Positions 8,607 to 17,902 of a stretch of DNA of 52,684 nt are shown here, piece by piece. The position numbers were made by a program, and so were the translations under genes. Within the stretch, counting starts at the first letter, position 1. The number at the start of each line of letters is the position of its first letter. The notes beneath the pieces were generated by a model, which worked only from the letters and a program-made list of their open reading frames with translations, made no database searches and was not told where the DNA came from. The DNA is from an uncultured Methanomassiliicoccaceae archaeon (GTDB lineage Archaea; Thermoplasmatota; Thermoplasmata; Methanomassiliicoccales; Methanomethylophilaceae), in contig CAJJJM010000010.1 of NCBI GenBank assembly GCA_905187815.1, positions 1-52,684 on the forward strand, in the 5' to 3' direction.

Positions 8607-9609
8607 TTCCTCTCACCACATATCTTGAAACAGCGGTCAGCACCGCCTCGACTGTACTCGCCCCGCGGCCCACGTCCATCCCGGTGTAGTCCTCGGCGGC
8701 TCTGATTATGATGTCCCTCTCCTCCGGGTGCCCGTCGTCTGCCATGGAATCGGCACGGTCCGCGGAGAACAGGGCAAGGTCCACGATGGCGCGCAGCCGG
8801 GGCTCCCCCAGCGCCTCGACCAGGAGCGATTCGAACTCCTCCTCCGAGACCGAAGAACCGGACAGGGAACGCATGCGCCCGATGTCGTAGCCATTGTTGC
8901 GGAGCAGCCTCAGAGGCTCCTCCATCACGGGATGCTCCCCTCTCGCCTCGAGCGCCTGTCCGACGGCCGACCTGACGGCCCTGGCCGCCGCGATGCCTAT
9001 GTCGGATCCGGTTCCGGTGTACGATATGCGCTCGCCTCCGACGGGTGAGAACACCGCCATGGAATCGGATGTCGTTCCAGTCTCCCTGTAGCCCCTGTCG
9101 GCCATCGCGGCGGACTTCGCCTCGACCAGAGGGATGAATATGTTGATCTTCCCCTCCTCCGTAAGAGGCACCGGGGACAGGACCGCGATGTTAATTGTCC
9201 CAGCCAGATGGGCGGCCCTAGAATCCGAGACAATCCTGCGTTCCGGATAGTTCTCCAGAAGGTCCCCCGCGACGACATGGTTGCTCAGACCTGCCGTGGC
9301 GATGGCCGTGACCTCCGTGCCGTTGCACTCGCCGACAGCGATGCTGAACACATGCTCGACCTCGGCGGCGGGCATCATCCCCACCGAATCCTCCGGCAGA
9401 CCGAGCACATCCCTGACCCTGGCAGCATCCGACGCCGGATCGTCGTTGGAGTAGTCCCGGTTGACCTGCATGATAAAGAACGATGAGGACCTGCGGTTCC
9501 CCCCGTTGAGGATCGCACAGCTGAGGGCCTCCATAACCTGGGTGAAACGAACCACCCCGACACCCATGCCGTCTATCTTGGCAATACCCGATGTGGCGAT
9601 GAGGTTCAT
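8599..9609 (-). CDS. cbiS: CbiZ-type adenosylcobinamide amidohydrolase, likely CbiS fusion
   Basis: CbiZ cleaves the aminopropanol arm of adenosylcobinamide to give cobyric acid, letting archaea salvage externally supplied cobinamide. Residues 1-~235 carry CbiZ landmarks: the early 'NGGNRRSSSFFIMQV' strand, 'AIATAGLSNHVVAGD' and the E-A-K helix 'IPLVEAKSAAMADRG'. A further ~100 mostly helical residues follow ('LALFSADRADSMADDG'). In Methanopyrus the CbiS protein fuses CbiZ to a CobZ alpha-ribazole-phosphate phosphatase domain; the tail may be such a domain, though divergent. Start ATG 9609 overlaps the cbiB stop by ATGA. Confidence is high for the CbiZ part and moderate for the fusion partner. 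Confidence 0.88.
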   Translation of the reverse strand: MNLIATSGIAKIDGMGVGVVRFTQVMEALSCAILNGGNRRSSSFFIMQVNRDYSNDDPASDAARVRDVLGLPEDSVGMMPAAEVEHVFSIAVGECNGTEVTAIATAGLSNHVVAGDLLENYPERRIVSDSRAAHLAGTINIAVLSPVPLTEEGKINIFIPLVEAKSAAMADRGYRETGTTSDSMAVFSPVGGERISYTGTGSDIGIAAARAVRSAVGQALEARGEHPVMEEPLRLLRNNGYDIGRMRSLSGSSVSEEEFESLLVEALGEPRLRAIVDLALFSADRADSMADDGHPEERDIIIRAAEDYTGMDVGRGASTVEAVLTAVSRYVVRGNE

Positions 9610-10634
9610 AGGACCGACCCCCAGAACCCGAAGACGGCATCCTCGACGAACAACTGCACCTGGATCCCGATGAGCCCGTAAAGGATGAGACCAACAGTGA
9701 GCAGGAAGAGCATGGCCGACAGCTCGATCAGGCGACAGCACCGCTTGACGTCGGCGGGCGTGGGCATCGGCCCATCCCCCATGACGTAAACGCCCCTCTT
9801 CTCCATGCTTATCCCGAGGACCGCGGCGGCAGCGGTCATGGACCATCCGCTGTTCGGGCTCGGGGTCTTGGTGTGCTCAGCCCTGGCGGCCGGGACAGAC
9901 CTCCTCCAGTCCATCCCCAGCATCATGCCCGCGAGGGCGATGAAATAGGGCGACACCCTTGATGTGATGAATCCCAGAACATCGTCGAACCTCGCCGGGA
10001 AGCGCCCGAGAAGCGCATACTTGTCGTTCATGTATCCCCACATGGCGTCCATGAGGTTGGCGCAGCGGAACATGACGGCACCCGGGAGCCCGAGTATGCC
10101 GAAGTATAGAACGGGGGAGTACACGCTGTCCACGAGGTTCTCGGTAACGGTCTCGCAGCAGGACGATGCGATATGATCCGCATCCATTCCCTTCGTGTTG
10201 CGGCTGACGATCATCTGGACCTTCGCCGCGGCATCCTCGACCCTTCCGGCCTCCAGATCGTCGCAGATCGGGTCGCAGTGCTTTCTGAACGAGAATATCG
10301 CGAAGTTGATCTTGAACAGCAGCGCGGTGAGGATTATCCACGCGACCTCCCCGGCAAGAGGGGACACGGCCGACGACAGACCGTAGCGGACCAGCGATGT
10401 TAGGAACAACCCCACGCCGCAGAACAGGATGAATACCAGGAGATACGACAGGAACCCTATGGCGATGGCCTTCTTAGTGCCCCTGCACGACACCCTGCGG
10501 TCGATCGCCGCCAGGATGTTGCCCATCCACCTCAGCGGATGGATGGAGTTGGGGACCTCGCCGATGTACCTGTCTATGGCCAGCGCCAGCACCACGACCA
10601 GCACAGCATCCAGCCACAGGATCATGGGGGTCAC
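9606..10634 (-). CDS. cbiB: CbiB, adenosylcobinamide-phosphate synthase
   Basis: CbiB condenses adenosylcobyric acid with aminopropanol phosphate at the membrane. The 342-residue protein has the family's opening (a hydrophobic helix, then 'ALAIDRYIGEVPNSIHPLRWMG'), the 'AAAAVLGISMEKRGVYVMG' segment and a C-terminal membrane helix. I use the GTG at 10634 because its GTGA overlaps the stop of cobD, matching the coupling seen elsewhere in this operon; an ATG exists three codons later. CobD upstream supplies the aminopropanol phosphate. Confidence 0.95.
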   Translation of the reverse strand: MTPMILWLDAVLVVVLALAIDRYIGEVPNSIHPLRWMGNILAAIDRRVSCRGTKKAIAIGFLSYLLVFILFCGVGLFLTSLVRYGLSSAVSPLAGEVAWIILTALLFKINFAIFSFRKHCDPICDDLEAGRVEDAAAKVQMIVSRNTKGMDADHIASSCCETVTENLVDSVYSPVLYFGILGLPGAVMFRCANLMDAMWGYMNDKYALLGRFPARFDDVLGFITSRVSPYFIALAGMMLGMDWRRSVPAARAEHTKTPSPNSGWSMTAAAAVLGISMEKRGVYVMGDGPMPTPADVKRCCRLIELSAMLFLLTVGLILYGLIGIQVQLFVEDAVFGFWGSVL

Positions 10635-11743
10635 CCGTTGAGCACTGCATCGACGGCGGCGATGAAGCGACAGTTGCGTTCCCTGTCCTTCACGCTGTAG
10701 CGGATGTAGCTTTTGAAACGGTCTCCGAAGGAGGCGCAGTCACGGATGGAGATGCCGTGGGTAATCATCCTCTTGTTGAACTCGGCGCCTGTCATCCCCA
10801 GTGACTCTATCGAGTTGAAATAGAAGAAGGAGTCCGAATCGGCGCCTACGGGGAACCCTATCTGGGCGAGGGCGGAGTTCATTATCTCCGACTCCTCCGC
10901 CATGACGGCGGCGGCATGGTCCACATAGTCCATCTTGTCCCTGAGGAGGACGGTCGCCACCGTCTGCTCTATCTGTCCCACGTTCCAGGTCATCCTCACC
11001 TTGTCCATCTCGGCGATGATGTCCGGGTTGGAGAATCCGAACCCTATCCTGATTCCGGGGATCGCGAACGACTTCGTCAGAGAATTGGCCACCACGAGGT
11101 TGGAGAAGCGGCTGACCATTCCCGACATGGTTATGTCCGTGTACCCCGGGACGAGCTCCAGCAGGGTCTCGTCCAGGAACAGCAACGTCCCCTTCTCCTC
11201 GAGCTCCCTGGTAATACGCATGATCTTGTCCCTCGGCTCCACCCTGCCGGTGGGGTTGTTGGGATTGCAGATGTACACGGCCTTGGCGCCCTCTGCGGCC
11301 TCCAGGAGCCTGTCCGCATCTATCCTGAAATCCTCCTCTGGCTCCAGCATGAACGGCTGGACCTCCGCGCCAACGATCCTGCACTGCTGGGTGTACTCCG
11401 CGAACGATGGATTGGGGATCACGACCTTGGAGCCCCTCTCGTAGAACGTGTTGGGGACGTTCCTGATGATGTCCGAGGAACCGGCCCCCACGGAGATGCA
11501 GTCCACGCCGACGTTGAAGGTCTTGGAGATTACCTCCTTGAGCTCGGCGCATGAATCATCCGGATAATGGCCGACGTCACCGATGGCGGAGGCCACTATC
11601 TCGCCGAGATCTTCCGGCGGTCCGAAGGGGTTGAGATTGTGACTGTAGTCCTCGACGTTCTCGAGCTTCCATCCCTGGCCCCCGTGAACTGTATGAGGGA
11701 GCTGGACGAGCTCGCTTCTAGGTGGAATACGCCCCTTCGTCAT
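10631..11743 (-). CDS. cobD: CobD, L-threonine-O-3-phosphate decarboxylase
   Basis: This PLP enzyme makes (R)-1-amino-2-propanol phosphate for the corrinoid nucleotide loop. The 370-residue protein has the fold-I aminotransferase signature: DYSHNLNPFGPP at the N-terminus, CNPNNPTG, and the Schiff-base lysine K224 in SLTKSFAIPGIRIGF. HisC is the main alternative; the surrounding cbiB and cobS genes decide for CobD. It is the first gene of the operon. A TATA box centred ~28 nt before the ATG suggests a leaderless start. Confidence 0.94.
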   Translation of the reverse strand: MTKGRIPPRSELVQLPHTVHGGQGWKLENVEDYSHNLNPFGPPEDLGEIVASAIGDVGHYPDDSCAELKEVISKTFNVGVDCISVGAGSSDIIRNVPNTFYERGSKVVIPNPSFAEYTQQCRIVGAEVQPFMLEPEEDFRIDADRLLEAAEGAKAVYICNPNNPTGRVEPRDKIMRITRELEEKGTLLFLDETLLELVPGYTDITMSGMVSRFSNLVVANSLTKSFAIPGIRIGFGFSNPDIIAEMDKVRMTWNVGQIEQTVATVLLRDKMDYVDHAAAVMAEESEIMNSALAQIGFPVGADSDSFFYFNSIESLGMTGAEFNKRMITHGISIRDCASFGDRFKSYIRYSVKDRERNCRFIAAVDAVLNG

Positions 11744-11767
11744 CGTCCCATGTCATCTGTCTGGTAG

Positions 11768-11776
11768 TATAAATTC
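11768..11776 (-). promoter_or_regulatory. TATA box of the cobD-cbiB-cbiS-cobS-cobY operon
   Basis: GAATTTATA on the minus strand, about 28 nt before ATG 11743. Confidence 0.6.
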
Positions 11777-11822
11777 TGTGGGCTAATGGTTCCATCCATC
11801 GGTTGTTTCACCAGTCTGGCAC

Positions 11823-11831
11823 TATAAATAA
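11823..11831 (+). promoter_or_regulatory. Orphan TATA box without a clear gene
   Basis: TATAAATAA on the + strand. About 28 nt downstream an ATG (11854) opens a 13-codon frame ending in TAG; another ATG (11847) opens 26 codons ending in TGA. Neither is recognisable, and a minus-strand tRNA gene follows. It may drive a small RNA or mini-gene. Confidence 0.35.
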
Positions 11832-11928
11832 AGAGGATCGCAGACGATGAGGAATGGCGGACATGAAGCCCGTAAGAATCAAGGAGATTACATAGAACGG
11901 CACCCTGCGGATGCGGGAGATCGGTGAG

Positions 11929-12002
11929 CGGGCCCGTCGGGATTCGAACCCGAGTCTGAGGCTCCGGAGGCCCCCATGCTATCCAAGCTATACTACGGGC
12001 CC
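11929..12002 (-). tRNA. tRNA-Arg (anticodon CCG)
   Basis: 74 nt fold into a cloverleaf: acceptor GGGCCCG/CGGGCCC with discriminator G, anticodon stem GGGGC/GCCTC around loop CTCCGGA (anticodon CCG), T stem TCGGG/CCCGA with TTCGAAT. CCA is not encoded. It lies downstream of the rpoE'-rps27ae operon on the same strand, beyond a terminator hairpin. Confidence 0.96.
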
Positions 12003-12033
12003 GTTTCGTTGATGTTTTGAGAAGAATAGTTAT

Positions 12034-12056
12034 GCCGGGGCGGGTTTCGCCCCGGC
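12034..12056 (-). terminator. Terminator hairpin after rps27ae
   Basis: Perfect 9-bp stem GCCGGGGCG/CGCCCCGGC with a 5-nt loop, followed on the minus strand by a T-rich stretch. It separates the ribosomal-protein operon from tRNA-Arg. Confidence 0.65.
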
Positions 12057-12111
12057 GATCCTGAGCCTCCTGGTGAGAGGGTGGAGGCGGATTGAAGATG
12101 TTGATCTCTTC

Positions 12112-12294
12112 TCAGTTCTTCTTGAACTCGGTGTATCCGCAGTTTCCGCAGGACACGCGGTCCTTGTGGGTGGCCATGAATACGCCGGGTCCGCACTTGG
12201 GGCAGACGGGCTTGGTCCTGACGAGCTTGTCGCCCTCGACCTTGTACGCGTCCTTCTTGGCGATGGATTTCTTGGGTGCGGGTGCTTTTGCCAT
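12112..12294 (-). CDS. rps27ae: Ribosomal protein eS31 (S27ae)
   Basis: A small zinc-ribbon protein of the 30S subunit. The 60 residues have the two CxxC pairs: CPKCGPGVFMATHKDRVSC then GNCGYTEF. The Lys/Ala/Pro-rich N-terminus (MAKAPAPKK) is normal for archaeal S27ae. I prefer ATG 12294; a GTG at 12303 overlapping the rps24e stop (GTGA) would add three residues. It ends the rpoE'-spt4-DPCK-rps24e-rps27ae cluster, an order conserved in many euryarchaea. Confidence 0.95.
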   Translation of the reverse strand: MAKAPAPKKSIAKKDAYKVEGDKLVRTKPVCPKCGPGVFMATHKDRVSCGNCGYTEFKKN

Positions 12295-12299
12295 TGTGA

Positions 12300-12623
12300 T
12301 CACTCCTGGGCTTCCTCAGCAGCGGGCTCCTCGGGCTTGGGGGCCTCGATTCCGTTCCTCTTCAGGAGGTACTCCCTGTCGAACTCGAGGGCTGCCTCCA
12401 TGCTCTCGTAGACCTTGGCGTATCCCTTGGACATGCCCTTTCCGTAGACGGACTCGATGTTGTCGACTACGACGCAGCTCCTCTTGGAGTCGGTCTGTTT
12501 GGCGACCTCCTCGGCGACGGCGTTCCTGCCGGGGGTTGCCTCTCCCTTGTGGTCGATGGTGAAGTAGACCTCGACCCTTTTCTGCAGAGGGTTCTCTTTC
12601 TTCTGGGTAATTTCCATCTTCAT
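12300..12623 (-). CDS. rps24e: Ribosomal protein eS24
   Basis: 30S ribosomal protein found in archaea and eukaryotes. The 107 residues follow the family pattern: MEITQKKENPLQKRVEV, then HKGEATPGRNAVAEEVAK and YGKGMSKGYAKVYES. A Pro/Glu/Ala-rich tail of ~15 residues extends the usual ~100. Start ATG 12623 overlaps the stop of the preceding kinase gene (ATGA); an alternative ATG lies two codons in. Confidence 0.95.
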   Translation of the reverse strand: MKMEITQKKENPLQKRVEVYFTIDHKGEATPGRNAVAEEVAKQTDSKRSCVVVDNIESVYGKGMSKGYAKVYESMEAALEFDREYLLKRNGIEAPKPEEPAAEEAQE

Positions 12624-13120
12624 TCCAGTTCCTCCATTGTGGCCACGAGTTCCGCGGCCCTCTTCCTGATGGCTCCGTCGATTTCGACGGCCATCATGCA
12701 TCTTCCGGGCATGCCGTAGACCACCACCGTGCCCTCCTCGGCGTACAGGAGACAAGGCAGCAATGCCAGGTCCTCCTCGCCCTCGACACGGATCAGGTCG
12801 ACCTCCCCTTCGATGCCCCTGCGGATCGAATCCGCCATCTCGGCGGTAATCCTCCCCGCTGGGTTCGAGACGACCTCCTTCATCTCGCCCTCCACGAGCT
12901 TCGCGAAGTCGGTCATCTCCCTGCGCTCCGTGCTGCCGTCGTACACGGACAGCAGCGGCCTCACGCCATGCCTTCTGAACGTCAGAGACACCACGTCCCC
13001 GACGGTTATGTAACGGGTTTGAGCGTTATCATCGAGCTCGGATTCGTCCATCTCCCTCCCGATCGGCTCCTTGAAGGCGCCTCTCTGGGACTCGGGCAGA
13101 ACGAGATCCTTCTCGAACAT
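12620..13120 (-). CDS. GTP-dependent dephospho-CoA kinase (DUF359 family)
   Basis: This archaeal family phosphorylates dephospho-CoA with GTP, the last step of CoA synthesis. The 166-residue protein has typical segments: KEPIGRE near the N-terminus, 'YITVGDVVSLTF', the acidic 'IRVEGEEDLALLPCLL' and 'VVVYGMPGRCMMAVEI'. The family is usually encoded next to spt4 and rps24e, exactly as here; it starts 4 bp after spt4 ends and overlaps rps24e. CoA also matters for the ADP-forming acetyl-CoA synthetase at 36725. Confidence 0.92.
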   Translation of the reverse strand: MFEKDLVLPESQRGAFKEPIGREMDESELDDNAQTRYITVGDVVSLTFRRHGVRPLLSVYDGSTERREMTDFAKLVEGEMKEVVSNPAGRITAEMADSIRRGIEGEVDLIRVEGEEDLALLPCLLYAEEGTVVVYGMPGRCMMAVEIDGAIRKRAAELVATMEELE

Positions 13121-13124
13121 GGTC

Positions 13125-13319
13125 TCAGCGGACCTTCAGGGCGTATCTCCCGTTGGCGGATATGCCCATCTTCTTGGCGATCTCGGACTTCTCGAAGTCG
13201 ACAACCGCCAGGTAGCCCTGCCATTCTTTGGAGGTCTGTCCGCCGCAGCGGGGGCAGACGTCGTCCTCGGTGATGAAGCTGCACTGCTTGCACGCCTTGA
13301 GCACCGGTCCGACCATCAC
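13125..13319 (-). CDS. spt4: Spt4 / RNA polymerase subunit E''
   Basis: Spt4 forms a dimer with Spt5/NusG and promotes transcription elongation. The 64-residue protein has the zinc ribbon CKQCSFIT and CPRCGG, then the conserved 'SKEWQGYLAVVDFEKSEIA'. It overlaps the end of rpoE' by 4 bp (ATGA) and belongs to the same operon. Confidence 0.96.
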   Translation of the reverse strand: MMVGPVLKACKQCSFITEDDVCPRCGGQTSKEWQGYLAVVDFEKSEIAKKMGISANGRYALKVR

Positions 13320-13894
13320 TCATCCCCTCCCTGCTGCTTCTCGGACCTCTTGTTGTGGTCCTCCTCGAGCCACTGGAGCTTGCCGAGTCCGGGCTGGCGC
13401 ATTGTCAGTCCGATCTTGCTCTCCTGGGGGTTCTTCTCGTTGAGGTCGATGCTGACGACCCTGGCCTTGACGATATCGCCGACGGCGAGGTACCTTCCGG
13501 TGTCCTTTCCTACGAGCCTCTGGTTGGTCTCGTCGATGTCGACGCGGTCGTCCATGACCTGGCTGATGTGCAGGAGACCGTCGAGCGGACCGAACCTGAC
13601 GAACGCACCGAACTTGAGGATCTCGACTACCTTGCCGATGATGATCTCGTTGTCCCTGGGCTTGAACACGACCTGGTCGAACTTGACCGTCTGGTAGACG
13701 GCGCCGTCCCCGTGGACGATGCGTCCCGGACCTACGGTCCTGACGTTCTTGATCAGCACGGTGAAGTTCTTGTCCTCTCCAAGGCGGCCCTCGTAGGTCT
13801 CCCAGGTGAGGCTGTCGATGACGCTGTCTATGTCATCCTTCAGGTCCTTCGGCGGGATGCGGACGACCTTCTCGACCTCGGTTAGCATATACAT
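13316..13894 (-). CDS. rpoE: RNA polymerase subunit Rpo7 (RpoE')
   Basis: Rpo7 with Rpo4 makes the stalk of archaeal RNA polymerase and binds emerging RNA. The 192-residue protein has the N-terminal 'MYMLTEVEKVVRIPP' and a C-terminal S1 domain ('IIIGKVVEILKFGAFVRFGP', 'GLLHISQVMDD'). It is the first gene of the five-gene operon. A GTTTAAATAC TATA box lies 44 nt upstream of the ATG, implying a leader of ~20 nt. Confidence 0.97.
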   Translation of the reverse strand: MYMLTEVEKVVRIPPKDLKDDIDSVIDSLTWETYEGRLGEDKNFTVLIKNVRTVGPGRIVHGDGAVYQTVKFDQVVFKPRDNEIIIGKVVEILKFGAFVRFGPLDGLLHISQVMDDRVDIDETNQRLVGKDTGRYLAVGDIVKARVVSIDLNEKNPQESKIGLTMRQPGLGKLQWLEEDHNKRSEKQQGGDE

Positions 13895-14194
13895 GGTGGG
13901 TCCTCTCGAATGTGACCGACTATAGCCATCTTGTATTTAAACGTGACTTGGTTGACATATTATAATAAATAAAAGAAAAGACGGCCTGGCTACCTGCACA
14001 TGTACGATGCATCCGGATCAGGTCTGTCGGCACGCAAAATGATTCCCGGAAATGTCCCGATCACATTGTGCCAGACCGACGGTTCATGACCGCCGGTGCC
14101 TGCCGGAACCTTGCACATCCTCCGAATAACGACGATTCCATTTATTTAGAAGAACCGATACACGTCCCGCTAAAACGCTAAAGGAATCGATAGA
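13895..14194. other. Divergent promoter region rpoE'/hppA
   Basis: 300 bp without a gene. A minus-strand TATA box (13933-13942) serves rpoE'. A + strand TTTATTTA (14141-14148) with AGGA before ATG 14195 fits hppA. The GC-rich middle (~13980-14130) has no open frame or RNA I recognise. Confidence 0.6.
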
Positions 14195-16357
<2,163 letters not shown>

Positions 16358-16371
16358 TCGCGATGCAAAAA

Positions 16372-16393
16372 GGGATGGGGGTATCCCCATCCC
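16372..16393 (+). terminator. Terminator of hppA
   Basis: Perfect 9-bp stem GGGATGGGG/CCCCATCCC with GTAT loop, 15 bp after the stop and followed by CTTATTTCT. Confidence 0.75.
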
Positions 16394-16423
16394 ACCTTAT
16401 TTCTAGAATCGGATTCGGAGAGT

Positions 16424-16750
16424 TCAATCGGAGACCTCTTTCAGGAGGGACTCCCTGACCTCCGACGGCATCTCCTGGATGCCCACATAGTCCCTCAGAG
16501 CCTGGGCGTAGTCCCCTCCGCCGACGGCGCTCACGAACGCCATGCCGCGGGCCACCACAGAGAGGTCGTCGTCCGGGAGTCCGAAGACCATGTCCGGGAC
16601 CCAGCAGTCCTCGTCGTAGATGTACAGCGTGCCGGGGTTGTCCTCCGATAGACGGGACGCCCACATCTCCGCATCGTTGGGGGAGGCGAACACGTTCTCC
16701 GTGATCGAACCCTTCACGGTGCAGAATGCGTACTTGAAGCATATTGCCAT
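16424..16750 (-). CDS. Hypothetical protein, 108 aa
   Basis: I do not recognise this protein. It is acidic, with no membrane helix or signal peptide. It starts 'MAICFKYAFCTVKGSITENV' and ends in a helical 'EMPSEVRESLLKEVSD'. A CTTATC element ~29 nt before the ATG, codon use like its neighbours and a clean stop near the hppA terminator support a real gene. It lies 39 bp downstream of the MetV-like gene on the same strand and may be co-transcribed. Confidence 0.7.
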   Translation of the reverse strand: MAICFKYAFCTVKGSITENVFASPNDAEMWASRLSEDNPGTLYIYDEDCWVPDMVFGLPDDDLSVVARGMAFVSAVGGGDYAQALRDYVGIQEMPSEVRESLLKEVSD

Positions 16751-16789
16751 GCGTCACTAACGGACGGCGTCGGAGATAAGCCTTGGCAG

Positions 16790-17254
16790 TCAGACGAACG
16801 GCGACATCCAGAGGCCGTTGCGCTTGGCGACCTCCTCCGCATCCTCGTCATAGACCGTCTTCCCGCACACGACCGTGGCGAGACGGTTGCGGCCATCGCG
16901 GTCGATGTACCCTGTGCCGAACGTGACCACCGGATTGAGGACCTCCCTCCCCGTGGCCTCCTCCGCGTTCCTCGCACCCATGTCGCAGTTGACGGCGACG
17001 ACCAGGTCGTAGTCCCCCTTCGCCTCGGAGGCCATCCTGTCGGCCTTGGACATGAAGCAGGCGGCGGAGCTGCAGACGCATCCCGCCACCTCCACCCCGT
17101 CCTCGGCGAGCCTCGCAGCCAGCCTCTCGCCTGCCTCCCTGCCTCCGATGTTGCAGAGTCTGGCACATGTGTTGCAGGTCCATACGAGGACCTTCCTGCC
17201 GCGGACGTCCTCGAGCAGCTCCCCGTATTCCCTGTCCCTAGCCATGACGGTCAT
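16790..17254 (-). CDS. MetV-like cysteine-rich protein (MTHFR C-terminal domain family)
   Basis: The 154-residue protein resembles MetV, the zinc/Fe-S partner of acetogen methylenetetrahydrofolate reductase. It shows 'KVLVWTCNTCARLCNIGG', a second cysteine group (GCVCSSAACF), 'VVAVNCDMGARNA' and 'VLNPVVTFGTGYID', which matches the VLPGLNTTF segment of MetV. No MetF-like gene is nearby, and methanogens use Mer instead, so its partner is unknown. It may be an electron-transfer or metal-binding adaptor. ATG 17254 fits a promoter shared with the divergent kinase; an in-frame ATG at 17245 is possible. Confidence 0.65.
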   Translation of the reverse strand: MTVMARDREYGELLEDVRGRKVLVWTCNTCARLCNIGGREAGERLAARLAEDGVEVAGCVCSSAACFMSKADRMASEAKGDYDLVVAVNCDMGARNAEEATGREVLNPVVTFGTGYIDRDGRNRLATVVCGKTVYDEDAEEVAKRNGLWMSPFV

Positions 17255-17277
17255 TGGTGACCGAACGGCGGAACGCT

Positions 17278-17285
17278 CTTAAAAT
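17278..17285. promoter_or_regulatory. Shared bidirectional TATA box (MetV-like gene / tmk)
   Basis: CTTAAAAT reads as a TATA-like element on both strands. Its centre is ~25 nt from ATG 17306 (+) and ~27 nt from ATG 17254 (-), so one element can drive two leaderless transcripts. Confidence 0.55.
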
Positions 17286-17305
17286 GGATTCCGATAGCAC
17301 GTCCC

Positions 17306-17902
17306 ATGTTCATAGCCGTGGACGGCCTGGACGGCAGCGGCAAGAGCACGGTCGCCGCCGGGATCGCCGAGGCTCTGGCCTCGGACGGGCTCAGCGTCAG
17401 CGTCAGGGAGCACCCAGGCGACGGAAGATGGGGGCGGCTTGCGAGGAGGGCCCTTCTGGGAAGGGGTCTGCCCGCGAAGCTACTTTCCGCCTTCTTCATG
17501 TTCCTCGACATACTGTCCACAGGCTTCGCCGTCCGTCGCGGGAACGACATCGTCGCTGTAAGATACACCCTCTCCGCCTTCTACATGGACGGCAGGGCGG
17601 GGGACCTCCTCCACAGGTTCCTGACATCTTTCCTTCCCGCCCCGGATGCCACCCTGCTCATAGACATCGACCCGTCCGTGGCGATGGAGCGCGTCGGGAC
17701 CAGAGGGGATGGGGAGGAGATGTTCGAGAACATCTCCTCGATGGAGAAGGTCAGGGCGAGGATGCTCTCTTCCGACGAGCCCGTCTTCATGATCGATGGC
17801 GACGGGACCCCGTCGGAGGTCCTGAGCAGAGCTCTGGAGGCACTTGGCCACCGACATCAGAACCTGGAGCCGATAGAACGGGCCTCGTCGAGGACCGATT
17901 GA
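17306..17902 (+). CDS. tmk: Thymidylate kinase-like P-loop kinase
   Basis: Thymidylate kinases phosphorylate dTMP to dTDP. The 198-residue protein opens with the P-loop FIAVDGLDGSGKST and 'VREHPGDGRWGRLARRAL' in place of the usual TREPGGT-like loop. The DRY/DRF-type segment is reduced to 'VRYTLSAFYMDGRAGD', and the C-terminal half has the family's 'ATLLIDIDPSVAMERVGTRG'. This divergence leaves open a relaxed nucleotide-kinase role. Its last 46 bp overlap the convergent flavoprotein gene. The dCTP deaminase at 24605 belongs to the same pathway. Confidence 0.85.
   Translation: MFIAVDGLDGSGKSTVAAGIAEALASDGLSVSVREHPGDGRWGRLARRALLGRGLPAKLLSAFFMFLDILSTGFAVRRGNDIVAVRYTLSAFYMDGRAGDLLHRFLTSFLPAPDATLLIDIDPSVAMERVGTRGDGEEMFENISSMEKVRARMLSSDEPVFMIDGDGTPSEVLSRALEALGHRHQNLEPIERASSRTD

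Noticed and set aside
10631..11743. Histidinol-phosphate aminotransferase (HisC)
   Set aside because: Close fold, but overlap with cbiB and the cobalamin operon fit CobD better.
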